A DNA stretch of 64,000 nt from Amarobacter sp964507025 (GTDB lineage Bacteria > Chloroflexota > Dehalococcoidia > Tepidiformales > Tepidiformaceae), in NCBI GenBank assembly GCA_964507025.1, contig CAZDOK010000015.1:1-64000 (forward strand), written 5' to 3'. The translations under genes were made by a program, and so were the position numbers. Positions within the stretch are counted from its first letter, which is position 1; the number at the start of each line of letters is the position of its first letter. Under the pieces are notes generated by a model that made no database searches, was not told the origin of the DNA, and worked only from the letters and a program-made list of their open reading frames with translations. Of the stretch, positions 15,741-24,109 are shown in pieces.

Positions 15741-17848
15741 CCGTCCGGGCTCCCGCCTCGTCCTCGTTCGGTATCGGCCGCCTCCTCGGCCAGACCGACG
15801 TGCTCCTGGCTGCCGGCATCATCGTCATCGTCGGGATGATGATTATCCCGCTGCCGCCAGCCCTCCTCGACCTCCTGCTCACGGTCAACATCGCGGCCTC
15901 CGTCATCATCCTCCTGGTCGCCGTCTACACCGACGAGCCCCTCAAGTTCTCTGTCTTCCCCTCGCTCCTCCTCGTTACCACGCTCTTTCGCCTCGCCCTG
16001 AATGTCTCCACCTCCCGCCTCATCCTCCTCCAGGCCGACGCGGGATCGGTCGTCGATTCATTTGGCCACTTCGTCGTCGGCGGGAACCTCGTCGTTGGGA
16101 TCGTCGTCTTCCTCATCCTGGTCGTCATCCAGTTTGTCGTGATTACGAACGGCGCGGGCCGCGTCGCCGAAGTGGCGGCCCGCTTCACCCTCGACGCCAT
16201 GCCCGGCAAGCAGATGGCCATCGATGCCGACCTCAACGCCGGCCTCATCGATGAAAACCAGGCGCGTGAACGCCGCAAGGCAATCGGCCAGGAAGCCGAC
16301 TTCTATGGCGCCATGGATGGCGCCAGCAAGTTCGTTAAGGGCGACGCCATCGCCGGCATCGTCATCATCATCGTGAACATCATCGGCGGCCTGAGCATCG
16401 GCGTGTTCCAGCAGGGCACCGGCGCCAGCGAGGCCCTCAACCGCTACGCCACACTCACCGTGGGCGATGGCCTGGTCTCCCAGCTGCCCGCCCTCCTCAT
16501 CTCCACCGCCACCGGCATCATCGTCACCCGCGCCGCCGGCGAAACGAACCTGGGCAGCCAGATGTTCAGCCAGATGACCGTGCAGGCGCGCCCCCTCTAT
16601 GTCGCCGGCGCGATGCTCGCCGTCTTCGGCATGATGCCCGGCCTCCCCAAACTGCCGTTCTTCATGGTCGCCGGCATCTCCGCGGGTGGCGGCTACCTCA
16701 TCACCCGCTCGCAGAAGGCCGAACAGCTCGCCGCCCTCGCCGCGATCCCCATCGCCGAGCCCGAACCCGAACAGCTCGGCCCCCAGCAGGTCATCCAGAT
16801 GATGAACATCGACCCGCTCGAGGTCGAAGTCGGCTATGGGCTCATACCGATTGTCGACGAGCAGGCCGGTGGCGGCCTCCTCCGCCGCATCACGATGATC
16901 CGCCGCCAGCTCGCTCTCGAGCTCGGCATCGTCCTTCCCACCGTCCGCGTCCGCGATAACCTTCAGCACGCGCCCAACGCCTACGTCGTCAAGCTCCGCG
17001 GAGTCGAGATCGCACGCGGTACCCTCCAGCCCGGCCAGTTCCTTGCCATGGACCCCGGCACCGCCGAGGGTGACATCCCCGGCATCGAAACCCACGAGCC
17101 CGCCTTCGGCCTCCCCGCACGCTGGATCACGCCCGCCTACCGGGAACGCGCGGAGCTCCTCGGCTACACGGTCGTCGATCCCGAGTCTGTCCTCGCCACC
17201 CATCTCACCGAGCTCGTCAAGCGCTTCGCGCCCGATCTGCTCAGCCGCCAGGACACGCAGAACCTGCTCGAAAACTTGCGCGGCGAATACCCGGCCCTTG
17301 TCGAAGACCTGGTGCCCGCCACCCTCACGGTCGGCGAGGTCCAGGAAGTCCTCCAGAACCTCCTCGCCGAGCGCGTCTCCATCCGCGACCTGGTCACCAT
17401 CTGCGAGACACTCGCCACCCAGGGCCGCGTCACTCGCGATATCGACCTGCTCACCGAATATGCCCGGGCATCCCTCGCCCGTCAGGTCAGCCGCCAGTAC
17501 GCCGATGAGTCGGGAACGCTCCACGTCATCACCGTCGGTGCCCGCACCGAGGACGAGATCGCCTCGTCCATCCAGCAGTCCGATCACGGCAGCCAGGTCG
17601 CCATGGCCCCCTGGCAGGTCCAGCGGCTCATCGGCGTCGTCAGCACCGAGGTCGAACGTGTCGCAGCTTCAGGGCGCGACCCGATAATCCTCTGCTCCTC
17701 CCGCATCCGGCTCGCCTTCCGCAGGCTGCTCGAACGGCGCCTCCCGAACGTCGTCGTCCTTTCCTTTGCCGAAGTCACGCCCCAGACCGCCGTCGAAGCC
17801 GTCGGCAACATCGAGGTGAACGTTGGAAACGAAGCGCTACATCGGTAA
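15737..17848 (+). CDS. flhA: Flagellar export gate protein FlhA
   Basis: 703 aa. About eight N-terminal helices contain the conserved FHIPEP-region equivalent (FSVFPSLLLVTTLFRLALNVSTSRLIL) and the cytoplasmic loop with GKQMAIDADLNAGLIDENQARERR. The large cytoplasmic domain, about 350-703, binds chaperone-substrate complexes. The start is GTG 15737 (GTGA overlap with flhB). The 3' end overlaps flhF by 26 nt. Confidence 0.96.
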   Translation: MTVRAPASSSFGIGRLLGQTDVLLAAGIIVIVGMMIIPLPPALLDLLLTVNIAASVIILLVAVYTDEPLKFSVFPSLLLVTTLFRLALNVSTSRLILLQADAGSVVDSFGHFVVGGNLVVGIVVFLILVVIQFVVITNGAGRVAEVAARFTLDAMPGKQMAIDADLNAGLIDENQARERRKAIGQEADFYGAMDGASKFVKGDAIAGIVIIIVNIIGGLSIGVFQQGTGASEALNRYATLTVGDGLVSQLPALLISTATGIIVTRAAGETNLGSQMFSQMTVQARPLYVAGAMLAVFGMMPGLPKLPFFMVAGISAGGGYLITRSQKAEQLAALAAIPIAEPEPEQLGPQQVIQMMNIDPLEVEVGYGLIPIVDEQAGGGLLRRITMIRRQLALELGIVLPTVRVRDNLQHAPNAYVVKLRGVEIARGTLQPGQFLAMDPGTAEGDIPGIETHEPAFGLPARWITPAYRERAELLGYTVVDPESVLATHLTELVKRFAPDLLSRQDTQNLLENLRGEYPALVEDLVPATLTVGEVQEVLQNLLAERVSIRDLVTICETLATQGRVTRDIDLLTEYARASLARQVSRQYADESGTLHVITVGARTEDEIASSIQQSDHGSQVAMAPWQVQRLIGVVSTEVERVAASGRDPIILCSSRIRLAFRRLLERRLPNVVVLSFAEVTPQTAVEAVGNIEVNVGNEALHR

Positions 17849-19115
17849 CGACACCGCCCGCATCTTTGCCCGCGTCCGGGGCGAACTCGGCCCCGATGCT
17901 GTCATCGTCCGCACCCGATCGCTCCTCCGTGAGGGCGCCGACCCCCTCATCGAGGTGCTCGCCGCACCCGCGCCTGACGATGCGGGGCTCCCGTTCGCCC
18001 TCCAGCAGTCGCTCGTCGAAGGCGCCCTTGCTCGCGTCGAATACGACGGCAAGCCCCTCACCGTTGGCGACCTCGAAGACCTTGCCGCCCGTGAGTCGGT
18101 TGGCCCGGCCACCCGCCCTGCGCCGCCCCTGCCAGACACGCCAGGGCCCGCCCCCGACTGGCTCCAAGGCTTCGTCCAGGCACCCACCAGCGGCCTCCCG
18201 CCCCACGATGCACTTACCCCGTTCGCGCCGCCTCCCGCTGAGCTCCCGCCTCCAGCGGTCCAGTGGGGCGAGCGGCCCAGTATCGTCACCCGTGGGCGTC
18301 CGACGCCCGGTGCCGATGCAGCGCCGATCACCGAGCCCGTTGCCTTCGCCTCGCGTTTCAGCCCGGTCGAGCCAGGCGTGGCTGGCCTGCTCGTCGCCGC
18401 GGGCTTCTCTCCGGAGGCGGCTCGTCTCGTGACTGCCGCGGATCCGGGGGAGGCGGACCCGGCCCGCGCCCTCGAAGGTGCAATCCTCTCCCTCGAAGCC
18501 GCCTATCCCTCCGAGGGCCACACCGCCATCATCACCATCCTGGGCCCCGCGGGCGCTGGAAGGACGACCGCTCTCATGCGCATGGCGCTCGACTGCGCCG
18601 ATGCCGGCCGAGCCGCCATCCTCGTCGCCGCCGATACCTCGCACACCGGCGGGCCCGCCCAGGTCCACGCCTATGGCGAAGCCATCGGCATCCCCGTGTT
18701 CGATGCCTTCTCGCCACAGGAGCTCGTTCATGCCGTTACCCGCGCTCCCAGGGGCGCCTGCATCTTCGTCGACATCCCACCTGGCCGCTGGGCTCCGCCA
18801 CCAATCCCGGGTGTCCAGCACTTCGCCTACCTGGCGCTCCCCGCCCACTGGGATGCCGGCGTCCTCGCCGCGCAGGTCGCTTCGTTCGATTCGGCGTCCT
18901 GCGCCGGCGCGGTCCTCACCCATACCGATCTTGTCACCTGCCTGGCACCCGCTCTCTCCATCGTTATGGAGACACAGCTCGGCCTCGCCTTCCTATCCTC
19001 AGGACGCGATGTTGCCACCGGCATCGCTGTTGCCGATCCCCTCACGATCGCATCAGGGGTCTTCACTACGAGTTCACGGGAGACGACCAATGGGCGCCTC
19101 GTCGCCACAGCGTAA
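17823..19115 (+). CDS. flhF: FlhF-like SRP-family protein with decayed GTPase motifs
   Basis: 430 aa. The N-terminus is FlhF-like (TKRYIGNDTARIFARVRGELGPDAVIVRTRSLL), then comes a Pro-rich linker and an NG-type domain. The nucleotide motifs are altered: the P-loop reads GPAGAGRTT (Arg247 for the invariant Lys); the DTYR-type motif reads DTSHTGG; G3, normally DTAGR, reads DIPPGR (from D317); G4, normally TKxD, reads THTD (366-369). GTP binding and hydrolysis are probably weak or lost. TTG 17823 is chosen because translation begins LETKRYIG, as in homologues, with GAGG at 17813-17816. FlhF normally sets flagellar position and number with FlhG; no flhG is present here. Confidence 0.8.
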   Translation: METKRYIGNDTARIFARVRGELGPDAVIVRTRSLLREGADPLIEVLAAPAPDDAGLPFALQQSLVEGALARVEYDGKPLTVGDLEDLAARESVGPATRPAPPLPDTPGPAPDWLQGFVQAPTSGLPPHDALTPFAPPPAELPPPAVQWGERPSIVTRGRPTPGADAAPITEPVAFASRFSPVEPGVAGLLVAAGFSPEAARLVTAADPGEADPARALEGAILSLEAAYPSEGHTAIITILGPAGAGRTTALMRMALDCADAGRAAILVAADTSHTGGPAQVHAYGEAIGIPVFDAFSPQELVHAVTRAPRGACIFVDIPPGRWAPPPIPGVQHFAYLALPAHWDAGVLAAQVASFDSASCAGAVLTHTDLVTCLAPALSIVMETQLGLAFLSSGRDVATGIAVADPLTIASGVFTTSSRETTNGRLVATA

Positions 19116-19782
19116 GAATCCCTTCATGGCCCAGGGACTGTTGCCAGGCATCACGTTGCGGCTCGACGTCTCCTCCGGGCGCGAGGGCGAAACCCACGTC
19201 ACCCGCGTCGAGGATGTCGATCACGATCGCATCGCCGTTCTTGTCCCGATGCGCGGTCTCCGGCCCCGCCCGTTCCCCTCGGGCACGCTCGTCCATGCCC
19301 ACTACATCCACCAGCGCAAGCGCTGGCTCTTCGTGACCGAGGTCGTGGGCCACAGCCCCGATGGCATGCATGAGTACCTGCGCCTCCCCGGCTCCGTCGA
19401 AAGCATGGAGCGGAGGCGCAACTTCCGTCTCCCCGTCGCCATCAAGCCAGAGTCGCTCTATCGCCTCGTCATCGACGCCGCCGAACCCTCATCCGAAGAA
19501 CCCCTGGATGGCATCATCGTCGACCTCAGCGAAGGAGGCTGCTGCATCACCAGCCGCAAACTCGTGATGGCCGGCGAGCGCCTCGGCCTGCACGCCATCC
19601 TCCCCGAGGCCGGCGAGATCCACGCCCGCCTCCAGGTGACCCAGGTCCGCGAGCCGGCGGCCGGAAACCGCATGCACCGCATCCACTGCGAATTCACCGA
19701 CATCTCGCGCGGCGACCGCGACGTCATTGCCCGCTACATGATGCGGCGCCAGCTCGAGATGCGGAGGCGAGGACAGCTATGA
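19090..19782 (+). CDS. YcgR-like PilZ domain protein (c-di-GMP flagellar brake)
   Basis: 230 aa. An N-terminal YcgR-type split barrel (ITLRLDVSSGREGETHVTRVEDVDHDRIAVLVP) leads to a C-terminal PilZ domain with both c-di-GMP motifs: RRRNFR (RxxxR) near residue 108 and DLSEGG (D/NxSxxG) near 145. Such proteins bind the motor when c-di-GMP rises and slow rotation. ATG 19090 has GGGAG (19078-19082) 7 nt upstream and overlaps flhF by 26 nt, the same overlap as flhA/flhF. ATG 19126 is an alternative. Lying inside the export-gate operon ties it to motility. Confidence 0.85.
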   Translation: MGASSPQRKNPFMAQGLLPGITLRLDVSSGREGETHVTRVEDVDHDRIAVLVPMRGLRPRPFPSGTLVHAHYIHQRKRWLFVTEVVGHSPDGMHEYLRLPGSVESMERRRNFRLPVAIKPESLYRLVIDAAEPSSEEPLDGIIVDLSEGGCCITSRKLVMAGERLGLHAILPEAGEIHARLQVTQVREPAAGNRMHRIHCEFTDISRGDRDVIARYMMRRQLEMRRRGQL

Positions 19783-20036
19783 CCTTCCCGCCTTACACGA
19801 TCGCCCGTTACGGAGTCTGGGTTGCCCTCTCCGTGGCCGCCCTCAGTGTCTGGCTCGCCACTCGTTCCGGCGTCGCCCTCGATCAGGCGCTCCTCCGGGC
19901 CGTCTTCTTCTTTCTCCTCGTCACCGTCATGGCCTTCGGCGCCGAGGCCGTCCTGCTTACCACCCCACCTCCGGCCCGGCCCATTGGGGAGCCCGAAGTG
20001 TCCGCCGAATCCGACGCCACCGAATCCGCTGAGTAG
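19779..20036 (+). CDS. Small two-helix membrane protein in the flagellar operon
   Basis: 85 aa, not recognised. Two predicted membrane helices (about 11-28 YGVWVALSVAALSVWLA and about 38-60 LLRAVFFFLLVTVMAFGAEAVLL) are followed by an acidic cytoplasmic tail (EPEVSAESDATESAE). It is coupled to the PilZ gene by ATGA and is followed by fliA after 19 bp. Its place between a c-di-GMP effector and sigma-28 suggests a flagellum-linked role, but no function can be assigned. Confidence 0.7.
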   Translation: MTFPPYTIARYGVWVALSVAALSVWLATRSGVALDQALLRAVFFFLLVTVMAFGAEAVLLTTPPPARPIGEPEVSAESDATESAE

Positions 20037-20055
20037 CCCGTGAAGGAGCTGTCCC

Positions 20056-20796
20056 ATGGCCCTAGCTAGTGAAGCCCCGGCCCTCCTCGCCGACCGCGAC
20101 GCCGCCATCAGGCAATACGCGCCGCTGGTCAAGTACGTCGTTGGCCGGCTCGCCATCGGCCTGCCCGCCATCCTCGACTACGAGGACATCCTCAGCTACG
20201 GCACCATTGGCCTCATCGAGGCCCTCGACCGCTACGACGGAAGCAAGGGCGTCAAGTTCGAAACCTACGCCATCAGCCGAATCCGCGGCGCCATCATCGA
20301 TGCCCTCCGCTCGCTCGACCGCCTCCCCCGCTCGGTGCGCCAGAAGGCCAAGAAACTCGAGGCCATCCATGTCTCCTTCACCCTCGAACACGGTCGCGAG
20401 CCCACCGACGAAGAAACCGCCGAACTTATGGGCCTCACCATGGACCAGTACAACCAGGCCCTGATTGATTGCAGCTGGGTCACTGTCTCGCTCGACGGCC
20501 TCCTCGACCGCGATGCGAACGACGACGGCTCGGCCCCCACCGAGCTCCCCGCCGACCCGAACGAAGAGGACTTCACCCAGCGCCTTGAGAAGCGCCAGCT
20601 CATCGATGCTCTCACCGGCGCAATCAAAACCCTTCCCGAGCGCGAATGGCTCATCGTCAGCCTCTACTACCGCGATGAGATGACCATGAAGGAAATCGCC
20701 CAGATCCTCGAAATCTCCGAATCCCGGGTCTGCCAGCTCCACGGGCGGGCGCTCGGCCGACTCCGCGCCCGCTTGGCCCGCGAACGCAACGCCTGA
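20056..20796 (+). CDS. fliA: Flagellar sigma factor FliA (sigma-28, WhiG type)
   Basis: 246 aa. Region 2 (QYAPLVKYVVGRLAIGLP, YEDILSYGTIGLIEALDRYDGSKGVKFETYAISRIRGAIIDALRSLDRLPRSVR), region 3 (HGREPTDEETAELMGLTMDQY) and region 4 (LPEREWLIVSLYYRDEMTMKEIAQILEISESRVCQLHGRALGRLR) are all intact. It directs transcription of late flagellar genes and is held by FlgM (23308). AAGGAG lies about 7 nt before the ATG. I could not find a convincing TAAA-N15-GCCGATAA promoter in the window. Confidence 0.96.
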   Translation: MALASEAPALLADRDAAIRQYAPLVKYVVGRLAIGLPAILDYEDILSYGTIGLIEALDRYDGSKGVKFETYAISRIRGAIIDALRSLDRLPRSVRQKAKKLEAIHVSFTLEHGREPTDEETAELMGLTMDQYNQALIDCSWVTVSLDGLLDRDANDDGSAPTELPADPNEEDFTQRLEKRQLIDALTGAIKTLPEREWLIVSLYYRDEMTMKEIAQILEISESRVCQLHGRALGRLRARLARERNA

Positions 20797-20805
20797 GGTG
20801 CCGAC

Positions 20806-21159
20806 ATGAACGATGCGATTGCCCTCCTCGCCATCTCCCAGCTGGTGTGCCTCGGAGCCATCTTCTACCTCTACACCCAGCTCCACGCGCTCAAGAGCGC
20901 GAGCAGCGTCCGGCGCCGCCAGCCTTCCCCTCGCATCCACCACATGCCCGCCGCTCACGAATCGGCTCACGCGCCCTCCGCGCGAGCCGCCCACGCGGCC
21001 TACGCGGCGTCACAACCGCCCCACCCCGCCGCTGCAGCTGCCACGCTTGCCGCGCGGGGCGCCGGGACAGGAGTCGATGTCGCCGCGCTGGCCCGCCGTA
21101 TGAGAAAGAGCGAGGAAGAGGTTCGCCTGCTCCTCCGCCGCCAGGGGATAGCCGGCTGA
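20806..21159 (+). CDS. Membrane-anchored protein with Ala/His-rich linker and helix-turn-helix-like end
   Basis: 117 aa. One N-terminal membrane helix (AIALLAISQLVCLGAIFYLYTQ), then a basic, Ala/His/Pro-rich linker (about 30-85), then VDVAALARRMRKSEEEVRLLLRRQG, which looks like a short helix-turn-helix. The layout recalls DUF6115-type proteins found beside fliA in Firmicutes motility operons, but sequence identity is too low to be sure. It is coupled to the next gene (ATGA). Confidence 0.65.
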   Translation: MNDAIALLAISQLVCLGAIFYLYTQLHALKSASSVRRRQPSPRIHHMPAAHESAHAPSARAAHAAYAASQPPHPAAAAATLAARGAGTGVDVAALARRMRKSEEEVRLLLRRQGIAG

Positions 21160-21776
21160 TGCACGCGCGCCTCGTCGCCACAATCGCAGCGCTGCTGCTG
21201 CTCGTGCCGGTTGCTCTCGCCGCGCCAGGCGCACGCGCCAACGGCGTGCCGCAGCTCGTCAAGCTCACCTACCTCGAAGGCGTCTCCAACTTCGGTCCCC
21301 ATGATGCCGAGGGCGTCCTCGAGTTCTCCTTCGCCGAAGCCTACGCCCGCGTCGATGTGAAGAACCTCCCGCCCGCCGATGGCTTCACCTTCGAAGGCTG
21401 GCTCACCGGTGGCGATGCCGCGCCGTTTTTCGTGGGGGAAATCAACGTCGATTCCGCGGGCATCGGGGCGCTCGAGACAAAACTCTCCGGCCTCGCCAGC
21501 TACAACTACGACCTCTTCGTGGTCGCCGCGCGTGGCGCATCCTCCCCGGCAGGCACGATGCCTGCCGACCGCTCTATCGCCGGCCGGTTCACCGTCATCT
21601 CCGATGCTTCAGGGGCGGCGGGCGGCGACGTCAGGCCCGGCTCCCTCCCCGAAACCGGTGAGAAACCGCCACTCACCACCGCACAGCGGCTCGGCCGCAC
21701 GCTGATGGTCGCAGGGGCCGCCGCCGGTCTCGCACTCATCTTCCTCAGTCTCAACCGCCGGAGGGCACGCCGATGA
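21159..21776 (+). CDS. Secreted protein with LPETG sorting signal in the flagellar operon
   Basis: 205 aa. A signal peptide (ATIAALLLLVPVALAAPGARA) precedes a beta-rich domain of about 120 residues (RVDVKNLPPADGFTFEGWLTGGD, LSGLASYNYDLFVVAARG) that resembles the outer domain of RskA-type anti-sigma factors. The C-terminus is LPETG (163-167), a hydrophobic stretch (RTLMVAGAAAGLALIFLSL) and NRRRARR, the layout of a sortase substrate. It is coupled to its neighbours by ATGA at both ends. No sortase gene is in the window. Its place three genes after fliA is notable, but a role in sigma control would need a cytoplasmic domain, which it lacks. Confidence 0.72.
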   Translation: MHARLVATIAALLLLVPVALAAPGARANGVPQLVKLTYLEGVSNFGPHDAEGVLEFSFAEAYARVDVKNLPPADGFTFEGWLTGGDAAPFFVGEINVDSAGIGALETKLSGLASYNYDLFVVAARGASSPAGTMPADRSIAGRFTVISDASGAAGGDVRPGSLPETGEKPPLTTAQRLGRTLMVAGAAAGLALIFLSLNRRRARR

Positions 21777-22534
21777 TCAAGGGTCTCTACAGCGCCTTCA
21801 CAGCCCTCGAGGCCGCCTGGCGCTACCAGGATGTCCTGGCCAACAACATCGCCAACGCCAACACCGTGGGCTTCAAGCGCGAGCACGCCTCACTCGCGCC
21901 CTTCGAAGACGTCCTCATCTCCCAGCAGGCGCCCGTGCCCGCCCCCATCTCCGCCCGCATCCAGGCGGTCGTCGGTCAGATCGGCACCGGCACCTTCATC
22001 GCTGAATTCGCCACCGACTTCACCGGCGGCATCCTTACCCCGACGGGCAACGAGCTCGACCTCGCCCTCGGCGACGGCTTCTTCCAGGTCGAAGGCCCCG
22101 ACGGGGCTGCCTTCTACACCCGCGATGGCCGCTTCAGCCGTGACGGCGAAGGAAACCTGGTCACCAGCCATGGCTACTACGTCCTCGATACGCAGGGCCA
22201 GCGCATCTCGCTCCCGTCCCCCACCGTCTCCATCACGGCCGACGGGACCATCCTCAATGGCCAGGACGAAGTCGCCCGGCTTGCCGTCGTCGATTTCGGC
22301 CCCGGCCAGCTCGTCCGCTCCGGCGAATCCTACTTCCGCTCGGAAGCCAACGGTACCCCGGTCGATGGCGGCATCCGCCAGGGGTTCCTCGAAGGCTCCA
22401 ACACCAATCTCGTCGAGGAGTTGACCTCGCTCCTCGCCGTCCAGCGCACCTACCAGGCCAACCAGGCCGTCCTCGCCCGCCTCGACGGGACCCTCGACCA
22501 GGCAGCCGGCGAAATCGGCCGGCTCGGAGTGTAG
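21773..22534 (+). CDS. flgF: Flagellar rod/hook-basal-body protein, FlgF-like
   Basis: 253 aa. The N-terminal rod motif MIKGLYSAFTALEAAWRYQDVLANNIANANTVGFKRE and the C-terminal EGSNTNLVEELTSLLAVQRTYQANQAVLARLDGTL identify the FlgE/F/G axial family. It lacks the FlgG-type end, so it is called FlgF (proximal rod). It is followed 3 bp later by the FlgG-like gene. No signal peptide, as expected for substrates of the flagellar export apparatus. Confidence 0.85.
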   Translation: MIKGLYSAFTALEAAWRYQDVLANNIANANTVGFKREHASLAPFEDVLISQQAPVPAPISARIQAVVGQIGTGTFIAEFATDFTGGILTPTGNELDLALGDGFFQVEGPDGAAFYTRDGRFSRDGEGNLVTSHGYYVLDTQGQRISLPSPTVSITADGTILNGQDEVARLAVVDFGPGQLVRSGESYFRSEANGTPVDGGIRQGFLEGSNTNLVEELTSLLAVQRTYQANQAVLARLDGTLDQAAGEIGRLGV

Positions 22535-22537
22535 CCC

Positions 22538-23296
22538 ATGCCCACCATCCTCGGAGCCGCCGCCAGCGGCATGGCCCACAACCAGAACGTGCTCGACGCG
22601 GTCGGCCACAACCTGGCCAACGTCAACACCGCCGCCTTCAAGAAGTTCCGCGCCGTCCACGAAGGCAGCATCGATCCGCTCCAGGAGCCCGAAGGTGGCC
22701 GCTTCGGTGTCGGCCAAACAACGGTCGATCTGCTCCTCGACCCGGCCTCGGTGCAGCCCACCGGCAACCCGCTCCATCTCGCGATCGAAGACGGGTCGTT
22801 CCTCCGCGTCCGGGAGGCCGACGGCTCGATCGTCTTTACGCGCTTCGGTGCACTTGATGCCGACCTTGATGGCACGATCGTCGCATTCGGTGGCCGCCCG
22901 GTCGTTGACTCCTCCACGGGAGAAGCAATCACCGTCCCGGAAGGCTGGACATCCCCCGCCGTCGATGCCTTCGGCTACATCTCCGCGGTCACCCCCGAGG
23001 GGGAACGCGAGGCTGTCGGCCAGGTGTCCCTCGCTTCATTCGCCAATCCGCAAGGGCTCGAAGTCCTCGGCGATGGCCTCTATCGCGACACCGTCAACAG
23101 CGGTGAATTGACGGTTGGCACCGCCGGTTCTGAGGGTTTCGCCGCATTGCGGCCCGGTGCGCTTGAAAGCTCCAATGTCGATGTGGCACAGGAGTTCACC
23201 ACCATGATCATCGCCCAGCGCGCCTATTCCGCCTGTGCCAAAACGTTCGCCGTCGGCGATGAGATGCTCGCCATCGCCACCAAACTCACCCAGTAG
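22538..23296 (+). CDS. flgG: Flagellar distal rod protein, FlgG-like
   Basis: 252 aa. The start (ILGAAASGMAHNQNVLDAVGHNLANVNTAAFKKFRA) and end (LESSNVDVAQEFTTMIIAQRAYSACAKTFAVGDEMLAIATKL) fit FlgG, the distal rod. The usual long QxQ-type rod insert is short. No P- or L-ring genes (flgI, flgH) follow, as expected in a cell with a single membrane. Confidence 0.87.
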   Translation: MPTILGAAASGMAHNQNVLDAVGHNLANVNTAAFKKFRAVHEGSIDPLQEPEGGRFGVGQTTVDLLLDPASVQPTGNPLHLAIEDGSFLRVREADGSIVFTRFGALDADLDGTIVAFGGRPVVDSSTGEAITVPEGWTSPAVDAFGYISAVTPEGEREAVGQVSLASFANPQGLEVLGDGLYRDTVNSGELTVGTAGSEGFAALRPGALESSNVDVAQEFTTMIIAQRAYSACAKTFAVGDEMLAIATKLTQ

Positions 23297-23307
23297 GAGT
23301 GCTCGCC

Positions 23308-23619
23308 ATGGCACGCATCGATGGGCTCAACCTCTCCGGCGCCAGCATGAACCCCGCCTCCGCCGCCGGAGGCGCATCAGGCGCTCCGGGCTCCCCGGAA
23401 GCTGAAGCCGCCCTCAAGGCCCGTGGCCGCCAGGACGTGCTCAACCTCTCGAACCGAGGGCGGATCGTCGCCGAGGCTGCCCGCGCAGTCGCCGATTCGC
23501 GCGACGTGCGCGCCGAGAAGGTCGCGGCACTCAAGGCCGCCATCGCCAACGGATCCTACAGCTCTAACGCCCGCGAAATCGCCGAGCGCCTCGTCGCCAA
23601 CGGCCTCGGGAACGCCTGA
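23308..23619 (+). CDS. flgM: Anti-sigma-28 factor FlgM
   Basis: 103 aa. An Ala/Gly/Ser-rich disordered N-terminus and the sigma-28-binding C-terminal helices (DSRDVRAEKVAALKAAIANGSYSSNAREIAERLV) are characteristic of FlgM. ATG 23308 is chosen because AGGAG (23295-23299) is 8 nt upstream; a GTG at 23299 would overlap that site. Export of FlgM after hook completion would free FliA (20056). Confidence 0.9.
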   Translation: MARIDGLNLSGASMNPASAAGGASGAPGSPEAEAALKARGRQDVLNLSNRGRIVAEAARAVADSRDVRAEKVAALKAAIANGSYSSNAREIAERLVANGLGNA

Positions 23620-23620
23620 C

Positions 23621-24100
23621 ATGGCCGCCGCGCACGTCCTCGAACGCGTGCTCGAACTCCTCCTTCACGAGGAACGCCACCTCTCCAGGCTCCTCGCTCT
23701 CGCACTCGAGGAACAGTCCGCCCTGCTCGAATCGAACTTCGACCGCATCACCGCAACCAGTGCCGCCATGATCGAGGCCGCCAACGCCATCGAAGCCCTC
23801 GAGTCCGAGCGTTTGAATCTGCTAAGAACCATCGGTGCCGAGGACCGCACCATCGAAGATCTGCTTTCGCTTGCCGACGATCTCGGCATAACCGGGTTCG
23901 CCGAGGCTCGTCTCGCCCTCTCGGTTCGCGCGCGCGAACTCAAGGACGCCCAGGAGCGCAACGCCAACCTGCTCCTGAACGCCATGAAGCTGCGCGAGCG
24001 TTGGGCCAACATGCTCGGGGGTTTCACCTCCCCCACCTACGGGGCACAGGGCAAGCGCACCGCTCGCGACGGCAGCGGCTTCGTCTCGCGCAGCGCTTAG
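23621..24100 (+). CDS. flgN: Flagellar export chaperone FlgN-like
   Basis: 159 aa, almost entirely helical coiled coil (ERVLELLLHEERHLSRLLALALEEQSALLESNFDRI, then two more long helices with RELKDAQERNANLLLNAMKL). It sits between flgM and flgK, the standard place of flgN, which escorts FlgK and FlgL to the export gate. Assignment rests on helical pattern and position more than on residues. Confidence 0.8.
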   Translation: MAAAHVLERVLELLLHEERHLSRLLALALEEQSALLESNFDRITATSAAMIEAANAIEALESERLNLLRTIGAEDRTIEDLLSLADDLGITGFAEARLALSVRARELKDAQERNANLLLNAMKLRERWANMLGGFTSPTYGAQGKRTARDGSGFVSRSA

Positions 24101-24109
24101 GAGGAATGC

